A DNA stretch of 64,000 bases from Alphaproteobacteria bacterium (GTDB lineage: Bacteria; Pseudomonadota; Alphaproteobacteria; SMXS01). The stretch lies in the NCBI GenBank assembly GCA_028284945.1, contig JANQQJ010000023.1:62001-126000 (forward strand), given 5' to 3'. Position numbers and translations under genes: made by a program. Positions 45,993-54,826 of this stretch are shown here, piece after piece (positions within the stretch are counted from its first letter, which is position 1; the number at the start of each line of letters is the position of its first letter). The notes beneath the pieces are model-generated. The model was not told the DNA's origin and did no database searches. It was given only the letters and a program-made list of their open reading frames with translations.

Positions 45993-46504
45993 CCGTTCTC
46001 ATCCTCAATATGCGTATCGAGCCAGGGTTCCTGGCCTGTTATCTCCGCTGAGTCTGCGTCAAAGAACTGAATTCCTTCGGGCCGGAAGACACCCACTTTG
46101 CCCAAGGTCGGGAACTGGCTGACCTCGACGTCCGTCCGCTCGCCGCCCATCAGAACAAGTAAATCCTCGGTACCGGAATTGATCAGATGATGCGCAGGGC
46201 TGTCGGTCGGATACCCAATGTAGTCGCCGGGTCCGATAGAAATTTCGTCCTCGCCGATAAGGGCCGTGCCCTGCCCTTCCAGGACAAAGACGAACTCTTC
46301 CTGAACAGAATGAGTATGAGGGACAAAGGCTTCTTTGCCTGGCGGGATTCGCGCCATGTTCATCATCACCCGCTTCATGCCAGCCCGGTCACCCAGAGGC
46401 CAAAGTGTCAGCTTGGAATTGGGATTGTGCGGATGCTTGATGGGCAAGCCGTCCGCTGCTGACAGCTGCGACGTCCGGATCAGGTTTTTAGGATTATCAC
46501 TCAT
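45989..46504 (-). CDS. Cupin-domain protein
   Basis: 171 residues. One conserved cupin barrel: the metal-binding motif reads VPHTHSVQEEFVFVLEGQGT, then GPGDYIGYPTDSPAHHLINS. The His/Glu ligands are intact. ATG 46504 overlaps the folA stop (ATGA), and so it is the third gene of thyA–folA–cupin; the longer start inside folA is less likely. Enzymatic role unknown; dioxygenase, isomerase or sensor functions are possible. Confidence 0.85.
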   Translation of the reverse strand: MSDNPKNLIRTSQLSAADGLPIKHPHNPNSKLTLWPLGDRAGMKRVMMNMARIPPGKEAFVPHTHSVQEEFVFVLEGQGTALIGEDEISIGPGDYIGYPTDSPAHHLINSGTEDLLVLMGGERTDVEVSQFPTLGKVGVFRPEGIQFFDADSAEITGQEPWLDTHIEDENG

Positions 46505-46998
46505 CGTCCCGTCCGCTCCAAAACAACCCAACTGAAGCCAGGATCTCCATCGTGGTCATCACGCGACGTTTCCTGCCACGCCCCTTCATTGAATTCTGGA
46601 AAGAAGACATCGCCATCATATTCCCGGTGTACCTCTGTCAAATAGATCCTTCCAGCGTGGGGCAGCGCGCGTTCATAGACCGCCGCCCCGCCCATCACGA
46701 TCACTTCGCCCGCGCCTGTAGCATCGGCCATGGTCTCAGCGACGCTGAGCGCTTTTGAGAACGTGTTTACGGTTGTCGCACCATCCGCCTCGAAGACCGG
46801 ATCGCGGCTGACAACAATGCTGGCCCGCCCGGGCAACGGCCGGCCAATCGAGTCCCAGGTCTTGCGGCCCATGATCATCGGTTTGCCCATGGTGACTTTC
46901 TTAAAATACTTGAGGTCCTCGCTGATATGCCACGGCAGGCCGCCATCGCGACCGATCACCCGGTTGGTCGCCATCGCGACAATGAGCGAAACAGTCAT
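46501..46998 (-). CDS. folA: Dihydrofolate reductase
   Basis: 165 residues; reduces dihydrofolate with [25 protein letters not shown], then [20 protein letters not shown] is the textbook N-terminus, with the catalytic acid in [23 protein letters not shown] binds the cofactor. ATG overlaps the thyA stop by four bases. Regenerates the folate that ThyA oxidises. Confidence 0.97.
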   Translation of the reverse strand: MTVSLIVAMATNRVIGRDGGLPWHISEDLKYFKKVTMGKPMIMGRKTWDSIGRPLPGRASIVVSRDPVFEADGATTVNTFSKALSVAETMADATGAGEVIVMGGAAVYERALPHAGRIYLTEVHREYDGDVFFPEFNEGAWQETSRDDHDGDPGFSWVVLERTGR

Positions 46999-47789
46999 AC
47001 GGCCACCGGCGCGGCGATGTGACCGTGCGCCTGATAGTTTTCGATCGCGATGTCGTCAAACGTGAACGCGAACAAATCCGTGACATCGGGGTTCAGACGC
47101 AAGGTCGGTAAGGGAAGCTGCTCCCGGCTGAGCTGAAGGTCGGCCTGCTCTAAATGATTCAAATAGAGATGCGCATCCCCGAACGTGTGGATGAACTCGC
47201 CCGGCTTCAGGTCACAGACCTGCGCTACCATCTCCGTCAAAAGCGCGTATGATGCGATGTTGAAGGGCACGCCTAAAAAAATGTCCGCGCTGCGCTGATA
47301 GAGCTGACACGAAAGCCGGCCATCGGCCACATAGAACTGGAACAGGCAGTGGCAGGGTGGCAGTGCCATCCCATCCACATCCGCGACATTCCAGGCGCTG
47401 ACAATATGCCGGCGGCTATCCGGGTTGGTCTTGATCTGATGGAGAAGCGCGGCAATCTGGTCAATATGACCTCCGTCCGGCGTCGGCCAACTACGCCACT
47501 GGTGGCCATAGACAGGCCCGAGGTCACCATTCTCATCCGCCCACTCGTCCCAGATCGAGACACCATTGGCCTTCAAATACGCGATATTCGTATCGCCAGC
47601 CAAAAACCAAAGCAGCTCGTGGATAATTGATTTCAAATGCAGTTTCTTGGTGGTGACCAGAGGAAACCCTTCGGCCAGATCAAAGCGCATTTGGTAGCCG
47701 AACACGCTTCTAGTACCCGTTCCGGTACGGTCAGACTTCACGGCGCCGTGATCGCGGACATGCCGCAAAAGATCAAGATATTGTTTCAT
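46995..47789 (-). CDS. thyA: Thymidylate synthase
   Basis: 264 residues, the canonical ThyA length, from ATG 47789 (GGGGGAAA directly upstream). It methylates dUMP using methylene-tetrahydrofolate. The nucleophile Cys lies in [33 protein letters not shown] and the dUMP-binding arginines ([13 protein letters not shown]) are present. First gene of thyA–folA–cupin. Confidence 0.97.
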   Translation of the reverse strand: MKQYLDLLRHVRDHGAVKSDRTGTGTRSVFGYQMRFDLAEGFPLVTTKKLHLKSIIHELLWFLAGDTNIAYLKANGVSIWDEWADENGDLGPVYGHQWRSWPTPDGGHIDQIAALLHQIKTNPDSRRHIVSAWNVADVDGMALPPCHCLFQFYVADGRLSCQLYQRSADIFLGVPFNIASYALLTEMVAQVCDLKPGEFIHTFGDAHLYLNHLEQADLQLSREQLPLPTLRLNPDVTDLFAFTFDDIAIENYQAHGHIAAPVAV

Positions 47790-47903
47790 TTTCCCCCGCC
47801 ACCACAAGGTGTGGTGAGGCAGTGTAACCGAGTCGCCTTGGAGTTCGCCAGAGGCTTTGCGGCTTCTCTTTCAAATAGTCCCGCGAATGCCTATATTGGG
47901 GAC

Positions 47904-48201
47904 GTCGGGTAACCGACTATAGCGATAAACGGCCTATGGAATAGGCGTTGCGGACCCGGGGGCGGTACCCGGCGCCTCCACCACAAGCCAGCGGCACACG
48001 GGGGCAACCTTGCGGCTGGTTTCTGATGGGGGCGAAATAGGATCGACGCGCGTAATAAAGATAGTCTTTTCGCTCGGCATGGTACCACCGATATCGGGCC
48101 ATTCTTAGAGATGCCAATGATAATGAGGCACTCGCTGTAGCAGCCTAATAGGCTGATGCTAGCGCGGTTTCGGCGGGGCACCGGGCAACAGAAGCCCCGC
48201 C
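47904..48201 (+). ncRNA. ssrA: Two-piece (permuted) tmRNA gene
   Basis: The acceptor piece comes first and ends CGGCGCCTCCACCA at 47983. After a ~44-base intervening segment the coding piece begins at about 48028 with GGGGGCGAAATAGGATCGAC, whose first seven bases pair with the acceptor 3' strand. The tag frame is GCC AAT GAT AAT GAG GCA CTC GCT GTA GCA GCC TAA (48113–48148), giving ANDNEALAVAA. A -10-like TATATT lies at 47892–47897. The outer limits are approximate. It rescues stalled ribosomes; tagged proteins would be fed to ClpXP by the SspB encoded at 52649. Confidence 0.95.
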
Positions 48202-48207
48202 ACTTTA
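48172..48207 (+). terminator. Terminator at the 3' end of ssrA
   Basis: A 7-bp GC stem GGCGGGG/CCCCGCC with a 16-base loop, followed by ACTTTATCGTTT. It may double as the 3' structural helix of the tmRNA coding piece. Confidence 0.6.
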
Positions 48208-48327
48208 TCGTTTCGAAATAAATGAGATCCTGCCTGGCCCACGGGGTGGCCTTGCAGCTGTATTCACTTGTCGTCGGCTCGATTCTCCGTGAATATGCGG
48301 CGCTTTGTAGCTCTTGGGGGAAAGTTT

Positions 48328-51090
48328 GTGTTTATCCCTTCACAATCTGTCGACTATTCCGAAAATATTCTTCGCACCGCAGCCCTGACATCACTGACTT
48401 TGGCCTGGCTTTCAGGCCCTGCGCTGGCGCAAACCGCATCACCTTTGCCGCCTGTTCTGCCCACGGTCGACCTGACAGATCCGACCAGCTTTCGCAGCAT
48501 TGATGGGACAGGCAACAATCTGGACGATCCACTGCTGGGTTCAGCCGGCACGCCCCTGATCCGGTTGTTTGATGCAGACTATGAGGATGGCACCACGCCC
48601 TCGGGCGGTGACCGGCCATCGACCCGGGCTGTCAGCAACGCAGTGGGCAACCAGACCGAGAACTTCCCCAGCGATAAGGGCCTGACGGCGCTGTTCTGGT
48701 CCTGGGGACAACTCCTGGCGCACGACATTACGCTTGTCCCCACGGGTGATGAGGACTTCAACATCCCGATTGAACCGGATGATTTCGGTGGCGCGATTAC
48801 AGAAATCCCGATGTCGAGGTCGCTTTTCGCAGACGGAACCGGGACGGATGCTGATAATCCCCGGCAGCAGATAAACAATATCACCAGTTTCATTGACGCG
48901 AGCTTTGTCTATGGCTCGGATGATGCGACAGCCAGCCTGCTGCGGCGGGAAGATGGGACCGGACTTTTGTGGGAGGGCCCCGGCAATACGCTGCCGACCA
49001 ATGGCCAATTGGGCATCGACGATAACCCCGCCAATGATGCGCTGTTTGTCGCCGGTGATGTTCGCGCCAACGAGCAACTTGCGCTGGCTGCGATGCACAC
49101 AATTTTTCTTCGCGAGCACAATCGCCTTGCTGACTATATCAGCTCCACCGACACAGCGCTTACCGGCGACGAAATCTATCACATGGCGCGGATGATCGTC
49201 GGCGCCGAAGTGCAGGCGATCACCTATAATGAGTTTATCCCCATCCTGTTGGGCAGCGAAGATGGGCTGGCCCCTTACGCGGGCTATGATCCGACAGTCG
49301 ATCCAAGCATCAGCAACGAGTTCGCCACCAGTGCGTTCCGGCTTGGCCACACATTGTTGCAGAACGAATTCCTGCTGGTGGAGATGGATGGCGGCGAAAC
49401 AATCCCGCTGGCCGACTGCTTCTTCAACCCGGCTTGCCTGAACAGCGCAGGACTTGAAGCAACCATTCTGGGATTGGGTGGACAGGATGCCCAGGTGTTT
49501 GACTCTCTATTCGTCGACGCGGTGCGCAACCAGTTGATCACCGACTTCGGGATCAGTTTCGGCGTCGATCTGCCTGCACTCAATATGCAACGGGGCCGCG
49601 ACCACGGCCTTCCATCCTTCCAGAGTGCCCGGGCGCAACTGATTGCCATGGGCTTGATCGAAGGTACCGGCACGCTGCCGCAAGAATTGCTCGACGTTTA
49701 TGGCGATGCCGAGGTCGATCTGTTCATCGGTGGGGTTGCCGAAACCCCTTATCTTGATGCCTTAGTCGGGGAAGTCGTTCACGCGATTCTGGCGGAGCAG
49801 TTCTATCGCCTGCGTGCCGGGGACCGCTTCTGGTACGAAAGGCCCGGCCTGTTCGATCCCGAATTGGTTGCCTGGCTCAATGAAATCACCCTGGCTGACA
49901 TCCTGCTATGGAACACCGATCTGGAGTTCTTCCAGCAATACGCGTTCTTCGCTGTCGATTTCGGTGCATCACAGGCGCAGACCCTCAGTCAATTGACCGT
50001 TGCAACCTACCTGGACGGTATGACCATCGATGGATTGAGTGACTACGCACTTTACGAAGTCGGGGTCCAGATTCAGGCCGCGGCGGACGTACCTGTTGCG
50101 CTCGATCAGGTTCACGGTGAGTGGTTCAACACCTTTAATGAAGCCGGACTGGCGCAGGCCCGCTCGGCGATCCATCAAATCGGTCTGCGTACAAGAGAAG
50201 CGCGGAACGGTGGGCGCACGGATTCAGCGTCCTCCGTTGGCAGCTCTGAGGACTCACGGCTGATGTTCTGGATTGCGGGCCAGGGACGCTTTGACGACGT
50301 CAACGGCAATGCAGGGTTCATATCCTACGATATCGACACCTATAGCGGTTACCTTGGGATTGATTACCAAGCGACCGAGACCATCCTGATCGGCCTGATG
50401 GGCGGCGGTGGCAGCAGTGATATTGATGTCGACAACCGCGCCGGTGATGCCGATGTCGATACCTGGCAGATCGCCGGCTATGCGACTTTTTCTTCAGGTG
50501 CCTGGTATGCTGATCTGAGCGGCGGCTTCGGTGATCTGAATATCAGCTCACAACGGGGCATCCTCTTCGGCACGGTCAACCGGGTGGCCAGCGCTGACTA
50601 TGATGGTGATTTCCACTATATCAGCGGCCAGACCGGGTACCAGTTCAGCGCCGGTGACTGGTTGATCGCACCGGAGGTTGGCCTGGCCTATGCCCAGGTC
50701 AAACAGGACGCTTTTACCGAGACAGGCGCAGATAATCTGAACCTGTCCGTCGACGCGCAAAAGGCGGACTCACTCAGGCTCAGCGGGGTGATACGCGTTT
50801 CCCGGGTCATGCAATCCGGCAACGCCAATGGGGCAATCACACCCCACCTGAAGCTGGGGGTCTCTCATGAATTCGAAGACGACTTGCGGCCGATCACCGC
50901 ACGGATGGATGGCGGTGCCGGGTCATTTACGGTGTTCGGTGAGGTGGCGGCCCGCACAGTTGCGGTATTCGGAGCCGGACTCGCCGTTCGCGTAACCGAT
51001 TCGCTGTCTCTGTTCCTTGACTATGCTGGCGAAGCCGGTGGCGGTTACACCAGCCATACCGGCGCCGGTGGCGCGCGGGTGCGTTTCTAG
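48328..51090 (+). CDS. Animal-type heme peroxidase fused to an autotransporter barrel
   Basis: About 920 residues. A signal peptide (RTAALTSLTLAWLSGPALAQ) precedes an An_peroxidase domain (~60–600): distal His in SWGQLLAHDITLV, Ca-site-like FIDASFVYGSDDA, and the proximal His in TSAFRLGHTLLQNEF, with NMQRGRDHGLPSF. A ~40-residue linker leads to a C-terminal ~280-residue beta-barrel of alternating strands, ending in GARVRF with terminal Phe, typical of a type Va autotransporter. It is thus a surface-displayed or secreted peroxidase. GTG 48328 is preferred for its GGGGGA ribosome-binding site; ATG 48295 is an alternative. Confidence 0.85.
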   Translation: MFIPSQSVDYSENILRTAALTSLTLAWLSGPALAQTASPLPPVLPTVDLTDPTSFRSIDGTGNNLDDPLLGSAGTPLIRLFDADYEDGTTPSGGDRPSTRAVSNAVGNQTENFPSDKGLTALFWSWGQLLAHDITLVPTGDEDFNIPIEPDDFGGAITEIPMSRSLFADGTGTDADNPRQQINNITSFIDASFVYGSDDATASLLRREDGTGLLWEGPGNTLPTNGQLGIDDNPANDALFVAGDVRANEQLALAAMHTIFLREHNRLADYISSTDTALTGDEIYHMARMIVGAEVQAITYNEFIPILLGSEDGLAPYAGYDPTVDPSISNEFATSAFRLGHTLLQNEFLLVEMDGGETIPLADCFFNPACLNSAGLEATILGLGGQDAQVFDSLFVDAVRNQLITDFGISFGVDLPALNMQRGRDHGLPSFQSARAQLIAMGLIEGTGTLPQELLDVYGDAEVDLFIGGVAETPYLDALVGEVVHAILAEQFYRLRAGDRFWYERPGLFDPELVAWLNEITLADILLWNTDLEFFQQYAFFAVDFGASQAQTLSQLTVATYLDGMTIDGLSDYALYEVGVQIQAAADVPVALDQVHGEWFNTFNEAGLAQARSAIHQIGLRTREARNGGRTDSASSVGSSEDSRLMFWIAGQGRFDDVNGNAGFISYDIDTYSGYLGIDYQATETILIGLMGGGGSSDIDVDNRAGDADVDTWQIAGYATFSSGAWYADLSGGFGDLNISSQRGILFGTVNRVASADYDGDFHYISGQTGYQFSAGDWLIAPEVGLAYAQVKQDAFTETGADNLNLSVDAQKADSLRLSGVIRVSRVMQSGNANGAITPHLKLGVSHEFEDDLRPITARMDGGAGSFTVFGEVAARTVAVFGAGLAVRVTDSLSLFLDYAGEAGGGYTSHTGAGGARVRF

Positions 51091-51093
51091 AGC

Positions 51094-51717
51094 CTATTCA
51101 GCCGGGCTAGGCATTCGCTCGTCACGTAACTCACCCAGCGCCTGACGGATAATCTGCCAGGCGCTGTGCAATGCAAGTCCAGCCATGAAAAAGCCGACAA
51201 TGAGATCCGGCCAGTGGGTTTCTGTCAGATAGACCAGACCCGCGGCAATGATCACCGCGACATTGGCGATTGCGTCATTGCGGCTGCACAGCCAGACAGA
51301 CTGACGGTTTGAGTCACCTTCCCGGTGGCGAAACAACAGTACAGCACTCACCACATTGGCGATCAGCGCCAGAAAGCCGACCGCGCCCATCACCGGGGCC
51401 AGCGGCACGGTGCCAGAAAACAGCTGATAGGCTGAGTATCCAAGGACATAGAGGCCAAAAAGGCCCATGGCGCCGCCCTTGGCAAGTGCCGCCCCGGCGC
51501 GCCAGCGGATCGACCGCTCCAAAACAAACAACGCGACAAGGTAGTTCGCCGCGTCGGCGAAAAAGTCGAGTGCGTCAGCTTGTAACGAAACAGATCCGGC
51601 GATAGCGCCCGCGACAATTTCAACGCCGAACATGCCCGCGTTGATGGCGAAGACGAGCCAAAGAATGTTGCGGTACTTGATGGTCTCTAATTCATGATGC
51701 CCGCACCCGGCACTCAT
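51094..51717 (-). CDS. Cation diffusion facilitator (CDF) family transporter
   Basis: 207 residues with five or six transmembrane helices. Metal-site helices: SLQADALDFFADAANYLVAL (the CDF HxxxD/DxxxD-type motif) and SRNDAIANVAVIIAAGLVYL. It has an N-terminal CGHHE metal-binding start. The C-terminal cytoplasmic domain of long CDFs is absent, so it is a compact member. Directly downstream of the ArsR repressor with a 4-base overlap, it should export Zn, Cd or Co when the repressor is released. Confidence 0.85.
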   Translation of the reverse strand: MSAGCGHHELETIKYRNILWLVFAINAGMFGVEIVAGAIAGSVSLQADALDFFADAANYLVALFVLERSIRWRAGAALAKGGAMGLFGLYVLGYSAYQLFSGTVPLAPVMGAVGFLALIANVVSAVLLFRHREGDSNRQSVWLCSRNDAIANVAVIIAAGLVYLTETHWPDLIVGFFMAGLALHSAWQIIRQALGELRDERMPSPAE

Positions 51718-52034
51718 GCGACTTTCTTTCCGCTTTCGATGCCGGCTTCTTCGGCAGCATGCTCCAGCATATCGACCACAATCCCTTCAATGTGGTGATC
51801 GTTGACCGAGTAAAATACCTGCTTGCCCCGGCGTTCTGCCCGTACCAGCCGGCCAGCGCGCAGCAATCGCAGATGATGGCTGACCAGCGACTGAGACAGT
51901 CCCTGGCGCAACGCGATTTCACCGACGGACATTGGCCCTTCCAGACACGCAACCAGAATGCCCAGCCGCGACGGATCACCCATCAGCTTGAACATCTCCG
52001 CTACATCAGGAACCAGATCTGCTTTATCGGTCAT
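51714..52034 (-). CDS. ArsR/SmtB-family metal-responsive repressor
   Basis: 106 residues with a winged helix. PSRLGILVACLEGPMSVGEI, then RQGLSQSLVSHHLRLLRAGR is the recognition helix (SQSLVSHHLRLL). The C-terminal DHHIEGIVVDMLEHAAEEAG carries the alpha5 metal site residues (DxxH…HxxE). It heads a two-gene operon with the CDF exporter; a 20-bp dyad at 52048–52067 lies immediately before its start. Confidence 0.92.
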   Translation of the reverse strand: MTDKADLVPDVAEMFKLMGDPSRLGILVACLEGPMSVGEIALRQGLSQSLVSHHLRLLRAGRLVRAERRGKQVFYSVNDHHIEGIVVDMLEHAAEEAGIESGKKVA

Positions 52035-52047
52035 TTTAACTCACAAT

Positions 52048-52067
52048 ATATGAACATCTATTCATAT
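52048..52067. promoter_or_regulatory. ArsR/SmtB operator (ATATGAA-N6-TTCATAT)
   Basis: A perfect inverted repeat of 7-bp arms around six bases (ATATGAACATCTATTCATAT), the form typical of SmtB/CzrA sites. It lies 13 bp upstream of the repressor ATG, where it would cover the promoter. Confidence 0.8.
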
Positions 52068-52148
52068 GATAAAATATAATTCTCTGAAGTCAACTCTGGG
52101 CTTGCGCCCGGATGTGACACCACATCCAACACATGCGAGAATCCGTCC

Positions 52149-52571
52149 ATGACCTACAGCCCATTCCAGGACGAGGCCGTCAAGGCGGTCTTTGAGGCGT
52201 ACACTGTATCCCTTCGCGAACCCTTGCTGGATATGCGCGAACTGATTCTGCGCACGCACCGGGAAACTGCTGAAGCTGGTCCATTAATCGAGACATTAAA
52301 GTGGGGGCAGCCCGCCTATCTGACCGAACAACCGAGTACAGGCACAACAATCCGTATCGATGCCATCAAGGGGCACCAGGATAAGTTTGCAATGTTTGTA
52401 CATTGCCAGACGCGACTTATCGCCGCTTATCGCGAGCTTTATCCGGACAGATTTGAATTCGAGGGCAACCGGGCGATACATTTCTCTGTCAATCGGCCAA
52501 TGCCGGAAGCTGAACTGGCTCACTGCATCTCCATGGCGCTGACGTACAAGGTCAAACCTCTGCCCGTTTAG
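52149..52571 (+). CDS. DUF1801 domain protein
   Basis: 140 residues. TLKWGQPAYLTEQPSTGTTI, then KGHQDKFAMFVHCQTRLIAA and HFSVNRPMPEAEL fit DUF1801 (YdhG/YjbR-like), small soluble proteins of unknown function. It starts at an ATG 115 bp from the divergent ArsR gene. No operon partner. Confidence 0.8.
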   Translation: MTYSPFQDEAVKAVFEAYTVSLREPLLDMRELILRTHRETAEAGPLIETLKWGQPAYLTEQPSTGTTIRIDAIKGHQDKFAMFVHCQTRLIAAYRELYPDRFEFEGNRAIHFSVNRPMPEAELAHCISMALTYKVKPLPV

Positions 52572-52648
52572 GCACCCCAGACGCTTTTTGACCAATAAAT
52601 GACAGCGTCGAATTGACTCCAGCGGCTGCCGAACTAGTCTAAGAAATC

Positions 52649-53137
52649 ATGCCTTCAAACCAGAATCCCATGAGCGGAGACACAATCGACTATGACGCCC
52701 TGTTGCGGCGCTCATTGACATCGCTTGTGCGCGACATTTTGACGGACGCGGCAGAAAACGGCCTACGCGGAAATCACCACTATTTCGTCGCGTTCTCAAC
52801 CACGCATCCAGACGTGAACATCCCGCAATCGCTGCGCGAGAAGCACCCCAAGGATATGACCATCGTGCTGCAGAATCAGTTTTGGGACCTGGCCGTGGGC
52901 GAGGACAGCTTTTCGGTGAAACTGAATTTTGCAGGACGCACAGAGCTACTCGAAATTCCCTTCGATGCTCTGCTTGGTTTCCTCGACCCCAGTGTTCAGT
53001 TCGCCCTGCCGTTCAAGGAACCCGAGCCTGAGGCCTATAGCGAAGCGCCCGCCCAGACATCCGAACCGGAGCCCGCTCCGGTTGAGAGCAACGAAGATAA
53101 CGTCGTCACCCTCGACTCCTTCCGCAACCAACGATAA
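52649..53137 (+). CDS. sspB: SspB-family ClpXP adaptor
   Basis: 162 residues of the alphaproteobacterial SspB type. The N-terminal domain (RRSLTSLVRDILTDAAENGL, then FVAFSTTHPDVNIPQSLREK and HPKDMTIVLQNQFWDLAVGE) binds ssrA tags. A flexible acidic/Pro-rich linker follows, and the C-terminal tail NVVTLDSFRNQR is the ClpX-binding motif. It delivers tagged products of the tmRNA encoded at 47904. ATG 52670 is an alternative start. Confidence 0.93.
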   Translation: MPSNQNPMSGDTIDYDALLRRSLTSLVRDILTDAAENGLRGNHHYFVAFSTTHPDVNIPQSLREKHPKDMTIVLQNQFWDLAVGEDSFSVKLNFAGRTELLEIPFDALLGFLDPSVQFALPFKEPEPEAYSEAPAQTSEPEPAPVESNEDNVVTLDSFRNQR

Positions 53138-53188
53138 TTCTGATCCGCGCTCGCCAGGCGCCGTCGACATCCAGCCGAAAGGGTCGAG

Positions 53189-54799
53189 ATGACCAGCTTC
53201 GCTTATCAAGACCTGTTCCCGCTTGCGGAAGACTCCACACCTTATAAACAACTGACCAGCGACTTCGTCTCGCGGCAGGACATCGGCGGCAAGTCCGTGC
53301 TGATGGTCGACGCTGAAGGCTTGTCCCTAGTGGCGCGCGAGGCGATGCACGATATCGCCCATCTGCTGCGTCCCGGACATTTGCATCAGCTCCGGTCGAT
53401 CCTTGACGATCCCGAGGCATCTGAAAATGACCGCTTTGTCGCGCTAGAGCTCCTGAAGAACGCAAATGTGGCTGCCGGCATGGTGCTCCCCAGCTGTCAG
53501 GACACCGGCACCGCCATCGTTGTCGGCAAGAAGGGCCAATATGTCTGGACCAGCGAAGACGATTCGGTTGCTCTCTCCAAAGGCGTCTTCGATACCTATA
53601 CCGGCACCAACTTGCGCTATTCGCAGATGGCGCCGGTCAGCATGTTTGAAGAGGTCAACACCAAGAACAACCTGCCCGCACAGATCGACATCTTTTCGAC
53701 ACCCGGTGACGCATACAAGTTCCTGTTTATGGCCAAGGGCGGCGGGTCTGCCAACAAGACATTCCTGTACCAAGCAACGCCCGCCGTCCTGCGCGAAGAC
53801 AAACTGCTTGAGTTCCTCGACGAGAAGATCAAAACCCTGGGCACGGCCGCCTGCCCGCCCTATCACCTGGCAATCGTGATCGGCGGATTGAGTGCCGAGA
53901 TGACCTTGAAGACGGTCAAGCTGGCATCCGCGCGCGATCTTGACGGTCTACCCACGTCAGGCAGCGAAAGTGCGCACGCATTCCGCGACCTCGAGATGGA
54001 AGCCAAAATCCATCAACTGACTCAGCGCACCGGGATCGGCGCCCAGTTTGGTGGCAAATATTTCTGCCACGACGTGCGCGTGATCCGGCTGCCGCGCCAT
54101 GGCGCATCCGTGCCCATTGGGATCGGCGTATCCTGTTCTGCCGACCGGCAGGCCAAAGCGAAAATCACAGATCAGGGCATCTTCCTGGAACAGTTGGAAA
54201 CCGACCCCGCGAAATATCTGCCAGAACCCACCGAAGACGATCTGGAGGGAGAGGTTGTTCAGATCGACCTCAACCGGCCGATGCCGGAAATCCTGGAGAC
54301 GCTGAACCGCTACCCGATCAAAACCAGGCTATCGCTCAGCGGTCCAATCGTTGTCGCGCGCGACCTGGCCCACGCGGCGATCTTGGCAAAGATCGAAGCT
54401 GGCGAGCCGATGCCGGACTATTTCAAGGATCACATGATCTATTACGCCGGCCCGGCCAAACGCCCAGAAGGATTGGCCAGCGGCTCATTCGGTCCGACGA
54501 CAGCGGGCCGCATGGACAGTTACGTGCCGCAGTTCCAGCCGCTGGGCGGTAGCATGGTCATGTTGGCCAAGGGCAACCGCAGCAAACAGGTCACAACGAG
54601 CTGCGCCGAAAATGGCGGATTTTATCTCGGCTCGATTGGCGGTCCCGCCGCGATCCTGGCGCAGAACAATATCCGCAAGGTCGAAGTACTCGACTTTGAA
54701 GACTTCGGCATGGAAGCCGTTTGGAAAATCGAGGTCGAGAATTTCCCGGCTTTCATCGTCTGCGACAATAAGGGCAACGACTTTTTCGCCAATATCTAG
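53189..54799 (+). CDS. fumA: Fumarate hydratase class I
   Basis: 536 residues; iron–sulphur fumarase of the TCA cycle. The [4Fe-4S] cysteines lie in [20 protein letters not shown], in [15 protein letters not shown] and in [35 protein letters not shown] is near the C-terminus. Single-subunit form (N- and C-terminal domains fused). The oxygen-stable class II enzyme follows 27 bp downstream, so both isoenzymes are made from one transcript. Confidence 0.96.
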   Translation: MTSFAYQDLFPLAEDSTPYKQLTSDFVSRQDIGGKSVLMVDAEGLSLVAREAMHDIAHLLRPGHLHQLRSILDDPEASENDRFVALELLKNANVAAGMVLPSCQDTGTAIVVGKKGQYVWTSEDDSVALSKGVFDTYTGTNLRYSQMAPVSMFEEVNTKNNLPAQIDIFSTPGDAYKFLFMAKGGGSANKTFLYQATPAVLREDKLLEFLDEKIKTLGTAACPPYHLAIVIGGLSAEMTLKTVKLASARDLDGLPTSGSESAHAFRDLEMEAKIHQLTQRTGIGAQFGGKYFCHDVRVIRLPRHGASVPIGIGVSCSADRQAKAKITDQGIFLEQLETDPAKYLPEPTEDDLEGEVVQIDLNRPMPEILETLNRYPIKTRLSLSGPIVVARDLAHAAILAKIEAGEPMPDYFKDHMIYYAGPAKRPEGLASGSFGPTTAGRMDSYVPQFQPLGGSMVMLAKGNRSKQVTTSCAENGGFYLGSIGGPAAILAQNNIRKVEVLDFEDFGMEAVWKIEVENFPAFIVCDNKGNDFFANI

Positions 54800-54826
54800 G
54801 CGGTCAATTGCGTTACACTGCGCGTC

